From positions 124,001-188,000 of the forward strand of contig CAWUXE010000002.1 in NCBI GenBank assembly GCA_963926475.1: 64,000 nucleotides of DNA, given 5' to 3'. Numbering within the stretch: the stretch's first letter is position 1; the number at the start of each line of letters is the position of its first letter. This DNA comes from UBA2040 sp002384725. Lineage in GTDB: Bacteria; Bacteroidota; Bacteroidia; Flavobacteriales_D; Crocinitomicaceae. The position numbers and the translations under genes were made by a program. The notes under the pieces are model-generated. The model searched no databases. It saw only the letters and a program-made list of their open reading frames with translations, and was not told the origin of the DNA. Shown in pieces: positions 1-9,302 of the stretch.

Positions 1-705
1 CAATTTTTCCTTTGGGTAAAACTCTTCTACTTCGAAACCTGCTCGGCGCAAATAATCTGGATAATCTTTTCCAAATAAGCGCACGTGGTCTTTTTGCCAA
101 TAATGTTTTTCTCTATCTTCTGGACTTGTGATAGATTTATCTTCGTATGTCACTTCTATTGAGAAATCTTGAGGAACCTGCATAATCGCCCATCCTCTAG
201 GACGCATTACACGAAATAATTCGCTCATACATTGATTCGGATCATCAACATGTTCCATAACGTGATTACAGAAAACCACATCAAAACAATTGTCTTCTAA
301 TGGTATATTGTGTAAATCAAAATGCATATCTGCAATTGGACTGACGATATCTGCTGTTAAATAATCCAGATTCTTTTGAGCTTTAAACTTATCTAAAAAG
401 CATTGCTCTGGTGCCATATGAAGAACTTTCAAGTTTGGCTTTGTAAAAAAATCGCTGAAATCTCTTAGATACAACCACATCAATCGATGACGTTCCAAGG
501 TTAAATCACCTGGACAAAGAACTCCTTCTCTATGCGCCACTTCAGATCCGTAGGAAAGAAATTTTCGGTAACTCTTTCCACATACAGGACATGAAACATT
601 ATTTCCTCTATAAATAAGTGGGGCCAACTTTTTAAAAGGATAACTTAAACGAATCAACAAAGGACGAGGTAGCTTGTTAAGTAAAAATCTATATAGTTTC
701 TTCAT
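1..705 (-). CDS. class I SAM-dependent methyltransferase, 3' end cut by window edge
   Basis: The frame runs open from an ATG at 705 to base 1, so at least 235 residues are present and the C-terminus lies outside the window. Near residues 38-45 there is a CPVCGKSY zinc-finger-like knuckle. It is followed by a methyltransferase core in which DVVFCNHVMEHVDDP (about residues 150-165) is the motif-II-like strand and helix of UbiE/Methyltransf_11-type enzymes. Proteins of this shape in Bacteroidota usually sit near glycosyltransferases and may methylate sugars or small molecules, but the substrate cannot be read here. A TATTTTTG -7 box lies on the minus strand 17 bases before the start. Family assignment is firm; the role is unknown. 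Confidence 0.8.
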   Translation of the reverse strand, partial: MKKLYRFLLNKLPRPLLIRLSYPFKKLAPLIYRGNNVSCPVCGKSYRKFLSYGSEVAHREGVLCPGDLTLERHRLMWLYLRDFSDFFTKPNLKVLHMAPEQCFLDKFKAQKNLDYLTADIVSPIADMHFDLHNIPLEDNCFDVVFCNHVMEHVDDPNQCMSELFRVMRPRGWAIMQVPQDFSIEVTYEDKSITSPEDREKHYWQKDHVRLFGKDYPDYLRRAGFEVEEFYPKEKL

Positions 706-722
706 GTCTTACAAATCGAAGT

Positions 723-730
723 CAAAAATA
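723..730 (-). promoter_or_regulatory. -7 promoter box of the methyltransferase gene
   Basis: On the minus strand this reads TATTTTTG, an exact match to the Bacteroidota TAnnTTTG -7 element, 17 bases upstream of the ATG at 705. No clear -33 TTG was identified. Confidence 0.4.
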
Positions 731-796
731 AGGAAAGAATAATATTTCTTAGGCATGATAAAGAATTAAACTTATTTTTAGGTAATATTATATTGA

Positions 797-2902
797 ATGC
801 ATCAATTTTCATCAAGCATATTAACTTTTTTACTTACCCTATTCATGACAAACCTTGGTTTTGGTCAAATCAACCATCCAATTGCAAAAAAGCAAGACAA
901 AATTCTAGTAAAACACAACCACGCTCGCACTGATTCTTATTATTGGATGAACCAGCGTGATAATCCCGATGTTTTAGAATACATATCAAAAGAAAACGAG
1001 TATGCTTTGAATTATTTTAATAGGCTTAAACCACTAGAAGAATTCATATTAAAAGAGTTTGAGAACAGAATCGACCCGAACGAAACGAGTTCTCCTTTTT
1101 ACATGAATGGTCACACCTATCAAATTCGACAAAAAGAAGGTGTCGATTATGGCTACATCTATAGAATTGAAGATGAGGTCTCTACCATATATTTTGATGA
1201 AAATGAGCGAGCAAAAGGACACAAATATTACAGCCTGGGCGACTGGGTTCCTTCGCCTGACAACCGTATTGTTGCCTTATCAGAAGATGTAGTTGGACGC
1301 AGACAATATACAATTCAATTTCGGGTCAATAAGTCCAAAATATACATGGAGGACAAAATTGAAAACACAGATGGATCCATTGTTTGGGCAAATGACAATA
1401 AAACGGTTTTCTACGTTAAAAAAGACGCAACTACTTTACGCGAATTTCAAGTGTGGCGCCATAAATTGGGTGATGACCAGAAAAAAGATGCGCTTATTTA
1501 CGAGGAAAAAGATAAAAAATTTTCCGTTGACATCGGAAAAGCGATGACGGGAAAATATATTCAAATTGGATCCTATTCTTCCTTGACTTCCGAATTAAGA
1601 ATCATAGATGCTGACAAGCCGTATTTAAAACCAAAACTATTTCTTAAAAGAGAAGAAAATCACATCTATTCTCTTGATTATCATGAAGATGGATTCTATA
1701 TCACCTCGAACAAAAATGCAAAAAACAGGCGTGTTTTGTTCAGTCCGAAAATTCCAAAATCTTTGTCTGAATGCATCTTAATCCAAGGAGTAAGCGAAGA
1801 TGTATTAATTGAGAATACACTCGTTTTCAAGTCGCACATTGTACTTGAAGAAAGAGAAAATGGCTTGGCTAGATTAAAATTCTTCAATTTAAAAACCAAA
1901 GAACAAGAGTACATTTCTTTCGATGAAGAAACCTATACCTTAGGTTTTGCTTTTAATGATGATTACGAAAGAGGTAATTTTTATTTCGCATACAAATCTA
2001 TGACTGTACCTCCTAGCGTGTATCGTTTTGACTTGAACACGGGTGAAAGAAAGGTGCTTCACCAGAAAAAATTAATTGATCCAGACTTCAAAAGCGAGAA
2101 TTATAAATCGAAACGTATTTGGGCCACAGCTCCCGACGGTGCGCAGGTTGCCGTATCAATTGTGTATCACAAAGACACTAAATTAAGTGATGCATCAATT
2201 CTACTTTATGGCTATGGTTCATATGGTTATACTATTCCTGATGGATTTTCGGCGACTCGGATAAGTTTGTTGAACCGAGGATTTGTCTTTGGAATTGCAC
2301 ACATTCGTGGTGGAAAATATTTGGGTGAAAAATGGTATGACGATGGCAAGTTTTTGAATAAGAACAATTCATTTACCGATTTTATAGCTATTGCGAAACA
2401 TTTAAAGAATAATGGATTCTGTCACCCCAATAAAATATATGCTATGGGTGGTTCTGCCGGTGGATTGCTCATGGGAGCCATCACCAACATGGAACCAACA
2501 CTTTGGAAAGGAATTATCAGTGAAGTTCCTTTTGTTGATGTTTTGACAACTATGTTAGACGAATCAATCCCTTTAACAGTGGGTGAATATGAAGAGTGGG
2601 GCAATCCAAATGAAAAAGCGTATTACGATTATTTGTTGTCGTATTCGCCATATGACAATATAGAAAAAAAGGATTATCCAGCCATATTTATGACTACGGG
2701 ATATCATGATTCCCAAGTTCAATATTGGGAGCCCTTGAAATACATCGCCAAGTTGCGTGATTATAAAACGAACAACAATCCATTAATTTTCGAATGTAAT
2801 ATGGACGCAGGTCACGGTGGTGGATCTGGTCGAACGGCAGAACGAAAAGAAATCGCTCGCGTTTTTACGTTTATTTTAGATTTAGAAGGAATTGCACAAT
2901 AG
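797..2902 (+). CDS. S9A prolyl oligopeptidase / oligopeptidase B-like serine peptidase, exported
   Basis: This 701-residue protein has an N-terminal signal peptide (about residues 1-24, ending FGQ), a long beta-propeller region and a C-terminal alpha/beta-hydrolase domain. The triad is visible: Ser553 in GGSAGG, Asp638 in YHDSQVQYWEP and His673 in DAGHGGGSG. The GGSAGGLLMG and HDSQVQYWEP wording is that of oligopeptidase B rather than prolyl endopeptidase, which suggests cleavage of short peptides after basic residues, probably in the periplasm. It overlaps the next gene by 11 bases, so the two are probably cotranscribed. Family call is firm; OpdB-like specificity is inferred from motif similarity. 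Confidence 0.92.
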   Translation: MHQFSSSILTFLLTLFMTNLGFGQINHPIAKKQDKILVKHNHARTDSYYWMNQRDNPDVLEYISKENEYALNYFNRLKPLEEFILKEFENRIDPNETSSPFYMNGHTYQIRQKEGVDYGYIYRIEDEVSTIYFDENERAKGHKYYSLGDWVPSPDNRIVALSEDVVGRRQYTIQFRVNKSKIYMEDKIENTDGSIVWANDNKTVFYVKKDATTLREFQVWRHKLGDDQKKDALIYEEKDKKFSVDIGKAMTGKYIQIGSYSSLTSELRIIDADKPYLKPKLFLKREENHIYSLDYHEDGFYITSNKNAKNRRVLFSPKIPKSLSECILIQGVSEDVLIENTLVFKSHIVLEERENGLARLKFFNLKTKEQEYISFDEETYTLGFAFNDDYERGNFYFAYKSMTVPPSVYRFDLNTGERKVLHQKKLIDPDFKSENYKSKRIWATAPDGAQVAVSIVYHKDTKLSDASILLYGYGSYGYTIPDGFSATRISLLNRGFVFGIAHIRGGKYLGEKWYDDGKFLNKNNSFTDFIAIAKHLKNNGFCHPNKIYAMGGSAGGLLMGAITNMEPTLWKGIISEVPFVDVLTTMLDESIPLTVGEYEEWGNPNEKAYYDYLLSYSPYDNIEKKDYPAIFMTTGYHDSQVQYWEPLKYIAKLRDYKTNNNPLIFECNMDAGHGGGSGRTAERKEIARVFTFILDLEGIAQ

Positions 2903-3899
2903 ACTATTTTTCATTTTACTTTTCTTGACGACGTTGGTTTACAGTCAAGATGATTCGACGAAACATTACACTCGTTTCAGGGATGACTTTGTCTTATACT
3001 CAGATATTGGCTACACCTCTGCGCCTTTTCGGCTCGTTTATTCCTTCGACGATGACGTCAACAAATTAAAGTACAAGCACAATTTTAGCCCAGTTATCGG
3101 ATTCGGAGTGTCCTATAAATGGTTCGCCTTGCGGATTGGTTTTGCTTTAAAAGGAACCACACGTTCCGTGAGTCTATTTGGACGTTCCACTTATTTTGAC
3201 ATCGGGACTCAATTTCAAATAAAAAAGTGGTTTTTCGAATTGGACGCCCGAAATTTTCAAGGATATGCGATAAAAAATGCAAAAAAATGGAATGATTCAT
3301 TAACTGCTTTTCAGCCTAACGATATTCGAAAAAACACGCAAACCTTCAATTTTTCGATTAATTCCTGGTATTTTTTTGATGAAAATATAAATATGCAAGC
3401 CATTCAGGGAAAAACAGGGCATTATGAAAAGGATGTTAGGTCTTTTTATTTGAAACCTACGTTTTCTGTTCAAGGGGTTGGAAATGAAACGAATTCAGTA
3501 GTTCCAAACGAATTAATTGATACCGTAATTGATAAAACCAGTTCAACCCTTTATTCCTCTATTGATATTGGTTTGGTCCCTGGATACGCGTATGTAAATA
3601 GAGTTAATAATTGGCAATTTTGTGCTTTTTTTGGATTGGGCGCCGTGACTCAGGCAAAGTTCTATTCCACGGCTGGTGTCGATCGAGGGTTTCTTGGCTT
3701 ATCGCCGCGCTATGATGTTCGCTTGTATGGTGGTTATTCTGTCCCACGGTATTTTGCTTTTTTATCCTTGAATTTTGATAACAAATCGATACGGTTCGCT
3801 GATTTCAAATACAGGCAGAATTATTTTAATTTTCGGATAACGGGTGGGATTCGATTGGATAAAAAAGATAAAGAAAAAAGAGCCAGTAAGAACAAGTGA
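2892..3899 (+). CDS. DUF4421 family outer-membrane beta-barrel-like protein
   Basis: The 335-residue product starts with a signal peptide (LFFILLFLTTLVYSQ). It then continues as alternating, aromatic-rich strands typical of an outer-membrane beta-barrel, with a basic tail (KDKEKRASKNK). The segment SPVIGFGVSYKWFALRIGF and the following STYFDIGTQF pattern resemble DUF4421, a Bacteroidota family of unknown function. The start lies inside the end of the S9 peptidase gene, so the pair looks translationally coupled. No catalytic motif is visible. Confidence 0.75.
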   Translation: MHNRLFFILLFLTTLVYSQDDSTKHYTRFRDDFVLYSDIGYTSAPFRLVYSFDDDVNKLKYKHNFSPVIGFGVSYKWFALRIGFALKGTTRSVSLFGRSTYFDIGTQFQIKKWFFELDARNFQGYAIKNAKKWNDSLTAFQPNDIRKNTQTFNFSINSWYFFDENINMQAIQGKTGHYEKDVRSFYLKPTFSVQGVGNETNSVVPNELIDTVIDKTSSTLYSSIDIGLVPGYAYVNRVNNWQFCAFFGLGAVTQAKFYSTAGVDRGFLGLSPRYDVRLYGGYSVPRYFAFLSLNFDNKSIRFADFKYRQNYFNFRITGGIRLDKKDKEKRASKNK

Positions 3900-4066
3900 T
3901 TAAAGAAATTTATCGAACTAGAAAATACGATAATAAAAATTTAAATTTTTAGATGACCCCCTGTTGATAACTCAATTAAATATCTGTATGTCAAAAATCT
4001 AAAAAGACAAACGATTCACTCTAAAAAGTCATTTTCACAAAATTAACCCAAGTAGAAAGAAGAGGT
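3900..4066. other. AT-rich convergent intergenic region
   Basis: These 167 bases separate the DUF4421 gene from the 3' end of the minus-strand Fe-S operon. I see no ORF, no strong hairpin with a T-run, and no RNA-like structure. Confidence 0.5.
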
Positions 4067-4510
4067 CTATATACCTAAATACTCCTTCACCTTCAATTTT
4101 CCTTTTGTTCGCAATTCTTTTAAATTGGTAATCGCTGGATGATAAATTTCTAATTCTGGATTATTTCTCAGTTCAGAAAAAGCAACAAAAACTTTTTGAC
4201 CTTCTTTATCCGATAGGATTTGTGAACGATTGAAAAAATCAACTCCCAATTCTGCACCCATTTCTTTCATGAATCGAACCGATGCATCAATAGAACAGCC
4301 CGAAGCTTCCACACTTCCATCGGCACAAATGGCGAAACGATATGAATCTAAAACCTCTGAGCACGCCTTCAGTTTAGCTCCATGCGCCGACCATTGATCA
4401 ACAAAATTGGACAATTGCTTCTCTAAATATTCAACTTCAGTATCCTTTAATTTACGGTTTGCTTGATACAACCAAACTTTTGCTTCATCTGAAAATCCTT
4501 CAAAAATCAT
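4067..4510 (-). CDS. conserved Bacteroidota protein of unknown function (last gene of Fe-S operon)
   Basis: This 147-residue soluble protein has no signal peptide, membrane segment or nucleotide-binding loop. Homologues next to CCG-domain Fe-S proteins are often labelled ABC transporter ATPase, but no Walker A, Walker B or signature motif is present here, so that label is not supported. A cysteine/acidic stretch (FAICADGSVEASGCSID, about residues 58-74) is the most distinctive segment. The start overlaps the stop of the preceding CCG protein by four bases (ATGA type), so it is translated with that operon and may assist the Fe-S enzyme. Function unknown. Confidence 0.8.
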   Translation of the reverse strand: MIFEGFSDEAKVWLYQANRKLKDTEVEYLEKQLSNFVDQWSAHGAKLKACSEVLDSYRFAICADGSVEASGCSIDASVRFMKEMGAELGVDFFNRSQILSDKEGQKVFVAFSELRNNPELEIYHPAITNLKELRTKGKLKVKEYLGI

Positions 4511-5304
4511 CCTTCAATATCTATTGCGTTAGCGATTAACTCTGCTACATCAATCACTTTAATGTCGTCTTCTTTCTCGAAACTTTTAATTCCATCGGTC
4601 ATCATTGTATTGCAAAATGGACAACCCGTTGCGATTATGTCTGCCTTACTTTCCAAAGCATCTTCTGTACGTTGGATGTTGATTTCTTTGTTTCCTTTTT
4701 CAGCTTCTTTGAACATCTGTGCACCCCCTGCACCGCAACAAAGTCCGTTTGTTTTACAACGTTTCATTTCCACCAATTCGGCGTCTAATTTTTCAATCAA
4801 ACTGCGGGGAGCTTCATACACATCATTCGCCCTTCCTAAGTAACAAGGATCGTGGAATGTAATCTTCTTTCCTTTGTACGTTTCACCATTCTGAAGCGCC
4901 AATTTACCGGTATTGATTAGGTCTTGAATCAGTTGTGTATGATGTAAAACCTCATAGTTTCCGCCCAATTCAGGATATTCGTTTTTCAAAGTATTAAAAC
5001 AATGGGGGCATCCCGTTACAATTCTTTTCACCTCATAACCATCCAAAACCTGAATGTTCATCATGGCTTGCATTTGGAACGTAAACTCATTTCCAGCACG
5101 TTTAGCTGGATCTCCAGTACAACTCTCTTCAGTTCCCAAAACCGCAAATGACACATCGCAATGATTAAGAATTTTAACAATAGCTTTTGTGATTTTCTTA
5201 GCACGGTCGTCGAAACTGCCCGCGCAGCCTACCCAAAATAAAATTTCAGGAACTTTACCTTCAGCTATCATTTCTGCCATAGTTGGCACTTTCAAGTTGT
5301 TCAT
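4507..5304 (-). CDS. CCG-domain (Fe-S)-binding protein, HdrB/GlcF-like
   Basis: The 265-residue protein carries two cysteine-rich CCG-type repeats. The first includes WVGCAGSFDDRA (about 20-31) and GCPHCFNTLKNEYP. The second includes HDPCYLGRAND, LCCGAGGAQMF and GCPFCNTMM. Such repeats bind an unusual Fe-S cluster in heterodisulfide reductase subunit B and in glycolate/lactate oxidase Fe-S subunits. It is separated from the membrane Fe-S partner (5717-7048) by one HAD gene in the same operon. Together they probably form a membrane-linked electron-transfer complex whose substrate is not evident. Confidence 0.88.
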   Translation of the reverse strand: MNNLKVPTMAEMIAEGKVPEILFWVGCAGSFDDRAKKITKAIVKILNHCDVSFAVLGTEESCTGDPAKRAGNEFTFQMQAMMNIQVLDGYEVKRIVTGCPHCFNTLKNEYPELGGNYEVLHHTQLIQDLINTGKLALQNGETYKGKKITFHDPCYLGRANDVYEAPRSLIEKLDAELVEMKRCKTNGLCCGAGGAQMFKEAEKGNKEINIQRTEDALESKADIIATGCPFCNTMMTDGIKSFEKEDDIKVIDVAELIANAIDIEG

Positions 5305-5307
5305 TGC

Positions 5308-5727
5308 TTATTTTTTAAATACTTCTATTATCGTTGTTTCTTCTACCAAATCTGTGAATTTCCCATCGTATCGTGTAGCACGAACAATGTGATTGTCTAC
5401 CCAATGATAGTTTCCACCTCTCGGTTTCCCCATCATCATTCCATGGTAATTAAACCCGTTTTCCTCCAACCATTTTTCTGTCACCTCACGATGCTCCTCC
5501 AATCTTGAGGTAAAAAATGTTATTATATGTCCTTGTTCAAACCATCGGTTCAAGGTCTCACGAGCATCAGGATAAACATTCGCTGTCGCCATTCTTTCCA
5601 GTTCTTCATTCGGAATGTCGTCACAAATTGTACCGTCGATATCAATCAGATAGTTTTTAACTCCATCGGCTAAAATGGGCGATATTTTTTGCCCATTAAC
5701 TATTTTTTCTTCTAAACTATGCTTCAT
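5308..5727 (-). CDS. HAD-superfamily phosphatase-like protein
   Basis: This 139-residue protein shows compact HAD motifs: the DIDGTICDD nucleophile loop (DxDGT, about residues 29-37), FTSR as motif II, MGKPRGG carrying the motif III lysine, and WVDNH as a motif IV acidic site. Its small size leaves little room for a cap domain. Relatives are sometimes mis-named phosphoheptose isomerase, but no SIS domain is present. It overlaps the membrane Fe-S gene by 11 bases and sits 3 bases before the CCG gene, so it is embedded in that operon. The substrate is unknown. Confidence 0.8.
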   Translation of the reverse strand: MKHSLEEKIVNGQKISPILADGVKNYLIDIDGTICDDIPNEELERMATANVYPDARETLNRWFEQGHIITFFTSRLEEHREVTEKWLEENGFNYHGMMMGKPRGGNYHWVDNHIVRATRYDGKFTDLVEETTIIEVFKK

Positions 5728-7048
5728 CTTTCCAGTTTAAACGATCGGTTTGTGAAAATTGCCAAGGTGCTCCGTTGTTCTCAATATTGGTCAGCATACC
5801 TGCCAATTCTGCTGGTACTTTAGACTCTTCCATCACCAAAAAGCGACGTAAATCAATAATAATCGAAAGTGGGTCAATGTTGACAGGACACTCTTGAACG
5901 CAAGCATTACAGCTTGTACATGCCCAAATTTCTTCCTCGGTAATATAATCGCCCAAAAGGCTTTTTCCATCACTGAAATCTTTTCCATTTTTACGAATCC
6001 CATCACCTACCTCGGTCAAACGATCTCGCGTATCCATCATAATTTTTCGTGGAGAAAGCAATTTGCCCGTCTGATTGGCAGGACAAGACGAGGTACAACG
6101 TCCGCATTCTGTGCATGTGTAGGCATCCAATAAATTCTTCCAAGTCAAATCTTGCACATCCTTCGCGCCAAATCGTTGCGGCTCTGTACCTTCAGGAGCT
6201 GCAGCATAAGGATCTGCATTCGGATCTATCATCAATTTCACCTCGTTTGTTACAGATTCCATATTGGTCAAACGACCTTTTGCTTCTAAATTGGAATAAT
6301 AGGTATTAGGGAAGGCTAAAATGATGTGAAAATGCTTTGAATACGGTAAATAATTCAAGAAAGTAAAAACCATAATTACGTGACCCCACCATCCTAATCG
6401 CTCAAGAATGTTCAATGTTTCCGTTTCGAATCCACCAAAAAGAAGTGGTCCGAGCCAACTGCTTACTGAAAAAGACATAGAACCGTCACCAAGGTAGGAG
6501 GCGTTTGACATTCCTGTTTGATACAAAACTTCATCTGCTCCATTCATTGTGAAAATACAAGAAACCAAGATGATTTCCATGATGAGAATAAGATTAGCAT
6601 CGCGTTTCGGCCAGCCTTTCATTTCATCCATCGTCAATCTTTTAACTTTCAAAACATTCCGACGAATCAAGAAAATGATAGTAGCGACGAGTGCCAAAAC
6701 CGATAATATTTCAATGAAACTGATCATGAAGGTGTAAAACCCACCCAGTGCTTCACGGAAAACACGATGTTCGTGCGTTATTCCATCAACTATAATTTCA
6801 ATCAATTCAATTTGGGTAATCACGAAAGCTGCATAAATACACAAGTGCAAAATAGCAGGGATTGGTCTCGTGAACATCTTCTTTTGTCCCAAGGCCACTA
6901 AAGCCATTGTTTTCCAACGATCGGTCTTTCGATCTATCCGTTCAATATCTCGACCTAAAAATATATTACTCCTGATTTTGGAAACATTCCAAAAGAAAAA
7001 GCCAAATCCAGCAATACTAAGTAAGGCGAAAACAATAATTGAAACCAT
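5717..7048 (-). CDS. membrane-bound (Fe-S) oxidoreductase subunit with NarI/HdrE-like and ferredoxin domains
   Basis: The N-terminal roughly 250 residues contain several hydrophobic helices (for example MVSIIVFALLSIAGFGFFFW and MISFIEILSVLALVATIIFLI), resembling the quinone-reactive cytochrome b-like subunit of heterodisulfide or nitrate reductases. The C-terminal part holds two 4Fe-4S motifs, CTECGRCTSSCP and CTSCNACVQECP. In Bacteroidota this protein and the CCG protein downstream form a conserved pair, inferred to pass electrons to or from the quinone pool. The operon order is amidase, MCE protein, this gene, HAD, CCG. The start is an ATG at 7048. Confidence 0.88.
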   Translation of the reverse strand: MVSIIVFALLSIAGFGFFFWNVSKIRSNIFLGRDIERIDRKTDRWKTMALVALGQKKMFTRPIPAILHLCIYAAFVITQIELIEIIVDGITHEHRVFREALGGFYTFMISFIEILSVLALVATIIFLIRRNVLKVKRLTMDEMKGWPKRDANLILIMEIILVSCIFTMNGADEVLYQTGMSNASYLGDGSMSFSVSSWLGPLLFGGFETETLNILERLGWWGHVIMVFTFLNYLPYSKHFHIILAFPNTYYSNLEAKGRLTNMESVTNEVKLMIDPNADPYAAAPEGTEPQRFGAKDVQDLTWKNLLDAYTCTECGRCTSSCPANQTGKLLSPRKIMMDTRDRLTEVGDGIRKNGKDFSDGKSLLGDYITEEEIWACTSCNACVQECPVNIDPLSIIIDLRRFLVMEESKVPAELAGMLTNIENNGAPWQFSQTDRLNWKDEA

Positions 7049-7061
7049 AAAATGAAATTAA

Positions 7062-8099
7062 CTAGTTTGCGGTAGAATCCAATAACTTTCTTAATCTTTT
7101 CTCTTCATCAGACGTTAAAGGAACACCTTTTGTTTTCCTTCCGATCGCTGAGAAGTGAATATATCGTTCTGGATGTATAGAAATATCATTGACTAAATTC
7201 TGCAGAGATTTATTTGTTTGCACCAACTCATCATACAGTTTTTCATCCGAAATTAATTTACCAAGTGTTCCTTCACCCGAATTTGCACTGGCCAATAGCT
7301 TATTGAAGCCGGATAAAGTTGATTTCGCTGCATTGATAACACTTTTGAAATCAGCCGAAACTAAATCGTCTGTGATTTTCTTTGTGTTGCCGATAATTTT
7401 TGCAACTTTTTCGTTGCTTGCTTTTAAATTCTCAGTAATTCCTTCAACATTTGAGAAGATCCGACCTAGTTTCACTTTTTCGGAATTGACAAGACTCTCC
7501 GTTTCCTTTGCAACATTTCCCAATCGTTTGATGGCCACCTTCAATTCTAAAATGGTTCCTTCAATGGTTTCAGCAGAGTTTGTGTCGACTAATGTGGACG
7601 CACTTTGCACCACTTTTTCGATACTTGTCATCAAGGTCTGAAGCTTCGCTGCGACTGGTTCGGCCATTTGTTTTACTTGCGACATCATGTCAACGACCAA
7701 TTCGCCAGGTATTGTAGCTCCTGGTTTGTAATAACCGTTGGTAAGACTATCAGGCATTTTAAGAACCAGTCCTTTTCCAAACAAATCTAAATTATCAATT
7801 TGAACTATTGTGCCTTTGGGTATTTTAATGTTATCGTGTTGAATATTAAAGGAAACTTTTACGACTTTGTTCGGATCAATACTTGCAACATTTTCAATGC
7901 TCAAGACTTTCCCTACTGCTACTCCATTTAATGTAACATTACTTGCACCTGCTAATTGTCCGGAATTTGGATAGTATGAATAATAAATTTCATCACCTCC
8001 GAAGAAACTATTTCCTTTTAAAAAATTAACACCCGTTACTAATAATCCAATTGCTGCAATTGCAATAACACCTGTTTTTATCTCCTTGGAAATCTTCAC
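7062..8099 (-). CDS. MlaD/MCE-domain lipid-transport protein
   Basis: The 345-residue protein has one N-terminal membrane anchor (about residues 10-27). An MCE domain follows (about 38-115; YPNSGQLAGASNVTLNGVAVGKV). The remainder is a long predicted helical/coiled region. MlaD-type proteins form hexameric rings that carry phospholipids between inner and outer membranes. The first codon is GTG at 8099, which places the lysine-rich n-region directly before the anchor. It lies 4 bases after the amidase gene. No Mla ATPase or permease gene is nearby, so its partners must be elsewhere. Confidence 0.88.
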   Translation of the reverse strand: MKISKEIKTGVIAIAAIGLLVTGVNFLKGNSFFGGDEIYYSYYPNSGQLAGASNVTLNGVAVGKVLSIENVASIDPNKVVKVSFNIQHDNIKIPKGTIVQIDNLDLFGKGLVLKMPDSLTNGYYKPGATIPGELVVDMMSQVKQMAEPVAAKLQTLMTSIEKVVQSASTLVDTNSAETIEGTILELKVAIKRLGNVAKETESLVNSEKVKLGRIFSNVEGITENLKASNEKVAKIIGNTKKITDDLVSADFKSVINAAKSTLSGFNKLLASANSGEGTLGKLISDEKLYDELVQTNKSLQNLVNDISIHPERYIHFSAIGRKTKGVPLTSDEEKRLRKLLDSTAN

Positions 8100-8103
8100 G
8101 TTT

Positions 8104-9240
8104 TTATTTTTCTGCTAATTTAATAGCTTTTTCGATACTAATTCGCTCTCCATCCATAAACGCAGCAACAAACGCATGTTGAAATCCTTTCGTTCGCATT
8201 TCCGTTTGCAACTTCTTGGCTGCGCTGATATCATTTTCAAAATCTCCAGTTGTGTACTTATACAAGTTGTCTTGTTGGTACTCCTCTACTTTAACGCCAA
8301 GGAATTTTTTATCTGTCAATGAAATCTTTGAATCTGAAGTTTCAATTTGAACTTTGAATGAAACATTACCTGATTTAGAATCGTTAATCTTCGCATCTTC
8401 CTTTATCTCTTTCGTGACAATGGGTTTGTTCTCTGTTTTGGAAGTGATTCCCTCTAACACGTTCTTATAACTCTCAAAAGCAGTAAACATAGAGTTCGCC
8501 ATTTTTATCTGAGAGCCCTCGCTACTTAAGAATTTTTCTTCTGCAGGATTCGTTAAAAATCCTGTTTCGATTAAAACACTTGGCATCGTTGTTTTGTACA
8601 AGACCAAAAAGCCAGCCTGTTTAACTCCCCTATCGTAACGACCAATTTTGGTAAACTCAGCCTGCAACATAGACGCAAATAATATCGATTGATCTAAATA
8701 ATAGGCCAATTGCAATTGTCTCGCAATGATTGCATCAGGAGATAAATCGAAATCTTTGTACTTTTCTCCTTTGTCGTCTTCTAAATAAATAGCTGAATTT
8801 TCTCTTTCCGCTATTTTTTGTTGTGATTCAGATTTATGCAAACCTAGAACATAAGTCTCAGTTCCTGCTGCAGAAGCTCCTGCTGCATTTGCATGGATAC
8901 AAATAAACAAATCAGCTTTCGCTTGATTAGCAATTTTAGCTCTGTCATCTAATTCCACAAATACATCCGTATCTCTCGTGTAAATTACTTTTATATTAGG
9001 ATGTTTCTTTTTTATCAAGTTGCCCAGTTTCAATGCCATAGACAAACAAACATGTTTCTCTTGTGATGTTGCACCGTGACAACCCGGGTCTTTTCCGCCA
9101 TGTCCTGCGTCAATTACCACCGTTTTAATTGCCGCCATATCTGCCGATGGTGCTTGGGCATGAATATTGATGCTCGCGAAACATCCAATAACAATGAGTA
9201 TTCTAACGTTTCGTATAAAAGCAAATATTTTTTTAGTCAT
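8104..9240 (-). CDS. N-acetylmuramoyl-L-alanine amidase (Amidase_3)
   Basis: The 378-residue protein has a signal peptide ending near HAQA (residue 30), then an Amidase_3 catalytic domain. Zinc-site motifs are VVIDAGHGGKDPG (about 42-54), CIHANAAG, and LIETGFLTNPAEE with the catalytic glutamate. The enzyme cleaves the amide bond between muramic acid and the peptide stem during cell separation or wall turnover. The last roughly 85 residues (SFKVQIETSD to the end) look like a SPOR-type peptidoglycan-binding domain. It is the first gene of the minus-strand operon and is divergent from lptD. Confidence 0.9.
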   Translation of the reverse strand: MTKKIFAFIRNVRILIVIGCFASINIHAQAPSADMAAIKTVVIDAGHGGKDPGCHGATSQEKHVCLSMALKLGNLIKKKHPNIKVIYTRDTDVFVELDDRAKIANQAKADLFICIHANAAGASAAGTETYVLGLHKSESQQKIAERENSAIYLEDDKGEKYKDFDLSPDAIIARQLQLAYYLDQSILFASMLQAEFTKIGRYDRGVKQAGFLVLYKTTMPSVLIETGFLTNPAEEKFLSSEGSQIKMANSMFTAFESYKNVLEGITSKTENKPIVTKEIKEDAKINDSKSGNVSFKVQIETSDSKISLTDKKFLGVKVEEYQQDNLYKYTTGDFENDISAAKKLQTEMRTKGFQHAFVAAFMDGERISIEKAIKLAEK

Positions 9241-9255
9241 GAACTATCTTATTTT

Positions 9256-9263
9256 TAGCTTTG
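9256..9263 (+). promoter_or_regulatory. candidate -7 box for lptD
   Basis: TAGCTTTG matches TAnnTTTG and ends 39 bases before the proposed lptD start. It lies in the 62-base divergent space between the amidase and lptD genes. No convincing -33 TTG was found. Confidence 0.35.
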
Positions 9264-9302
9264 CAAGTGTCTAAAAAACACGTATAACAAAATTACATTG
9301 GA

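Noticed and set aside
4067..4510. Naming the 147-residue protein an ABC transporter ATPase
   Set aside because: No Walker A, Walker B or signature motif exists in the sequence; the name is a carried-over annotation.
5308..5727. Naming the HAD protein a phosphoheptose isomerase
   Set aside because: The visible motifs are HAD (DxDGT, Lys, Asp) and there is no SIS domain.
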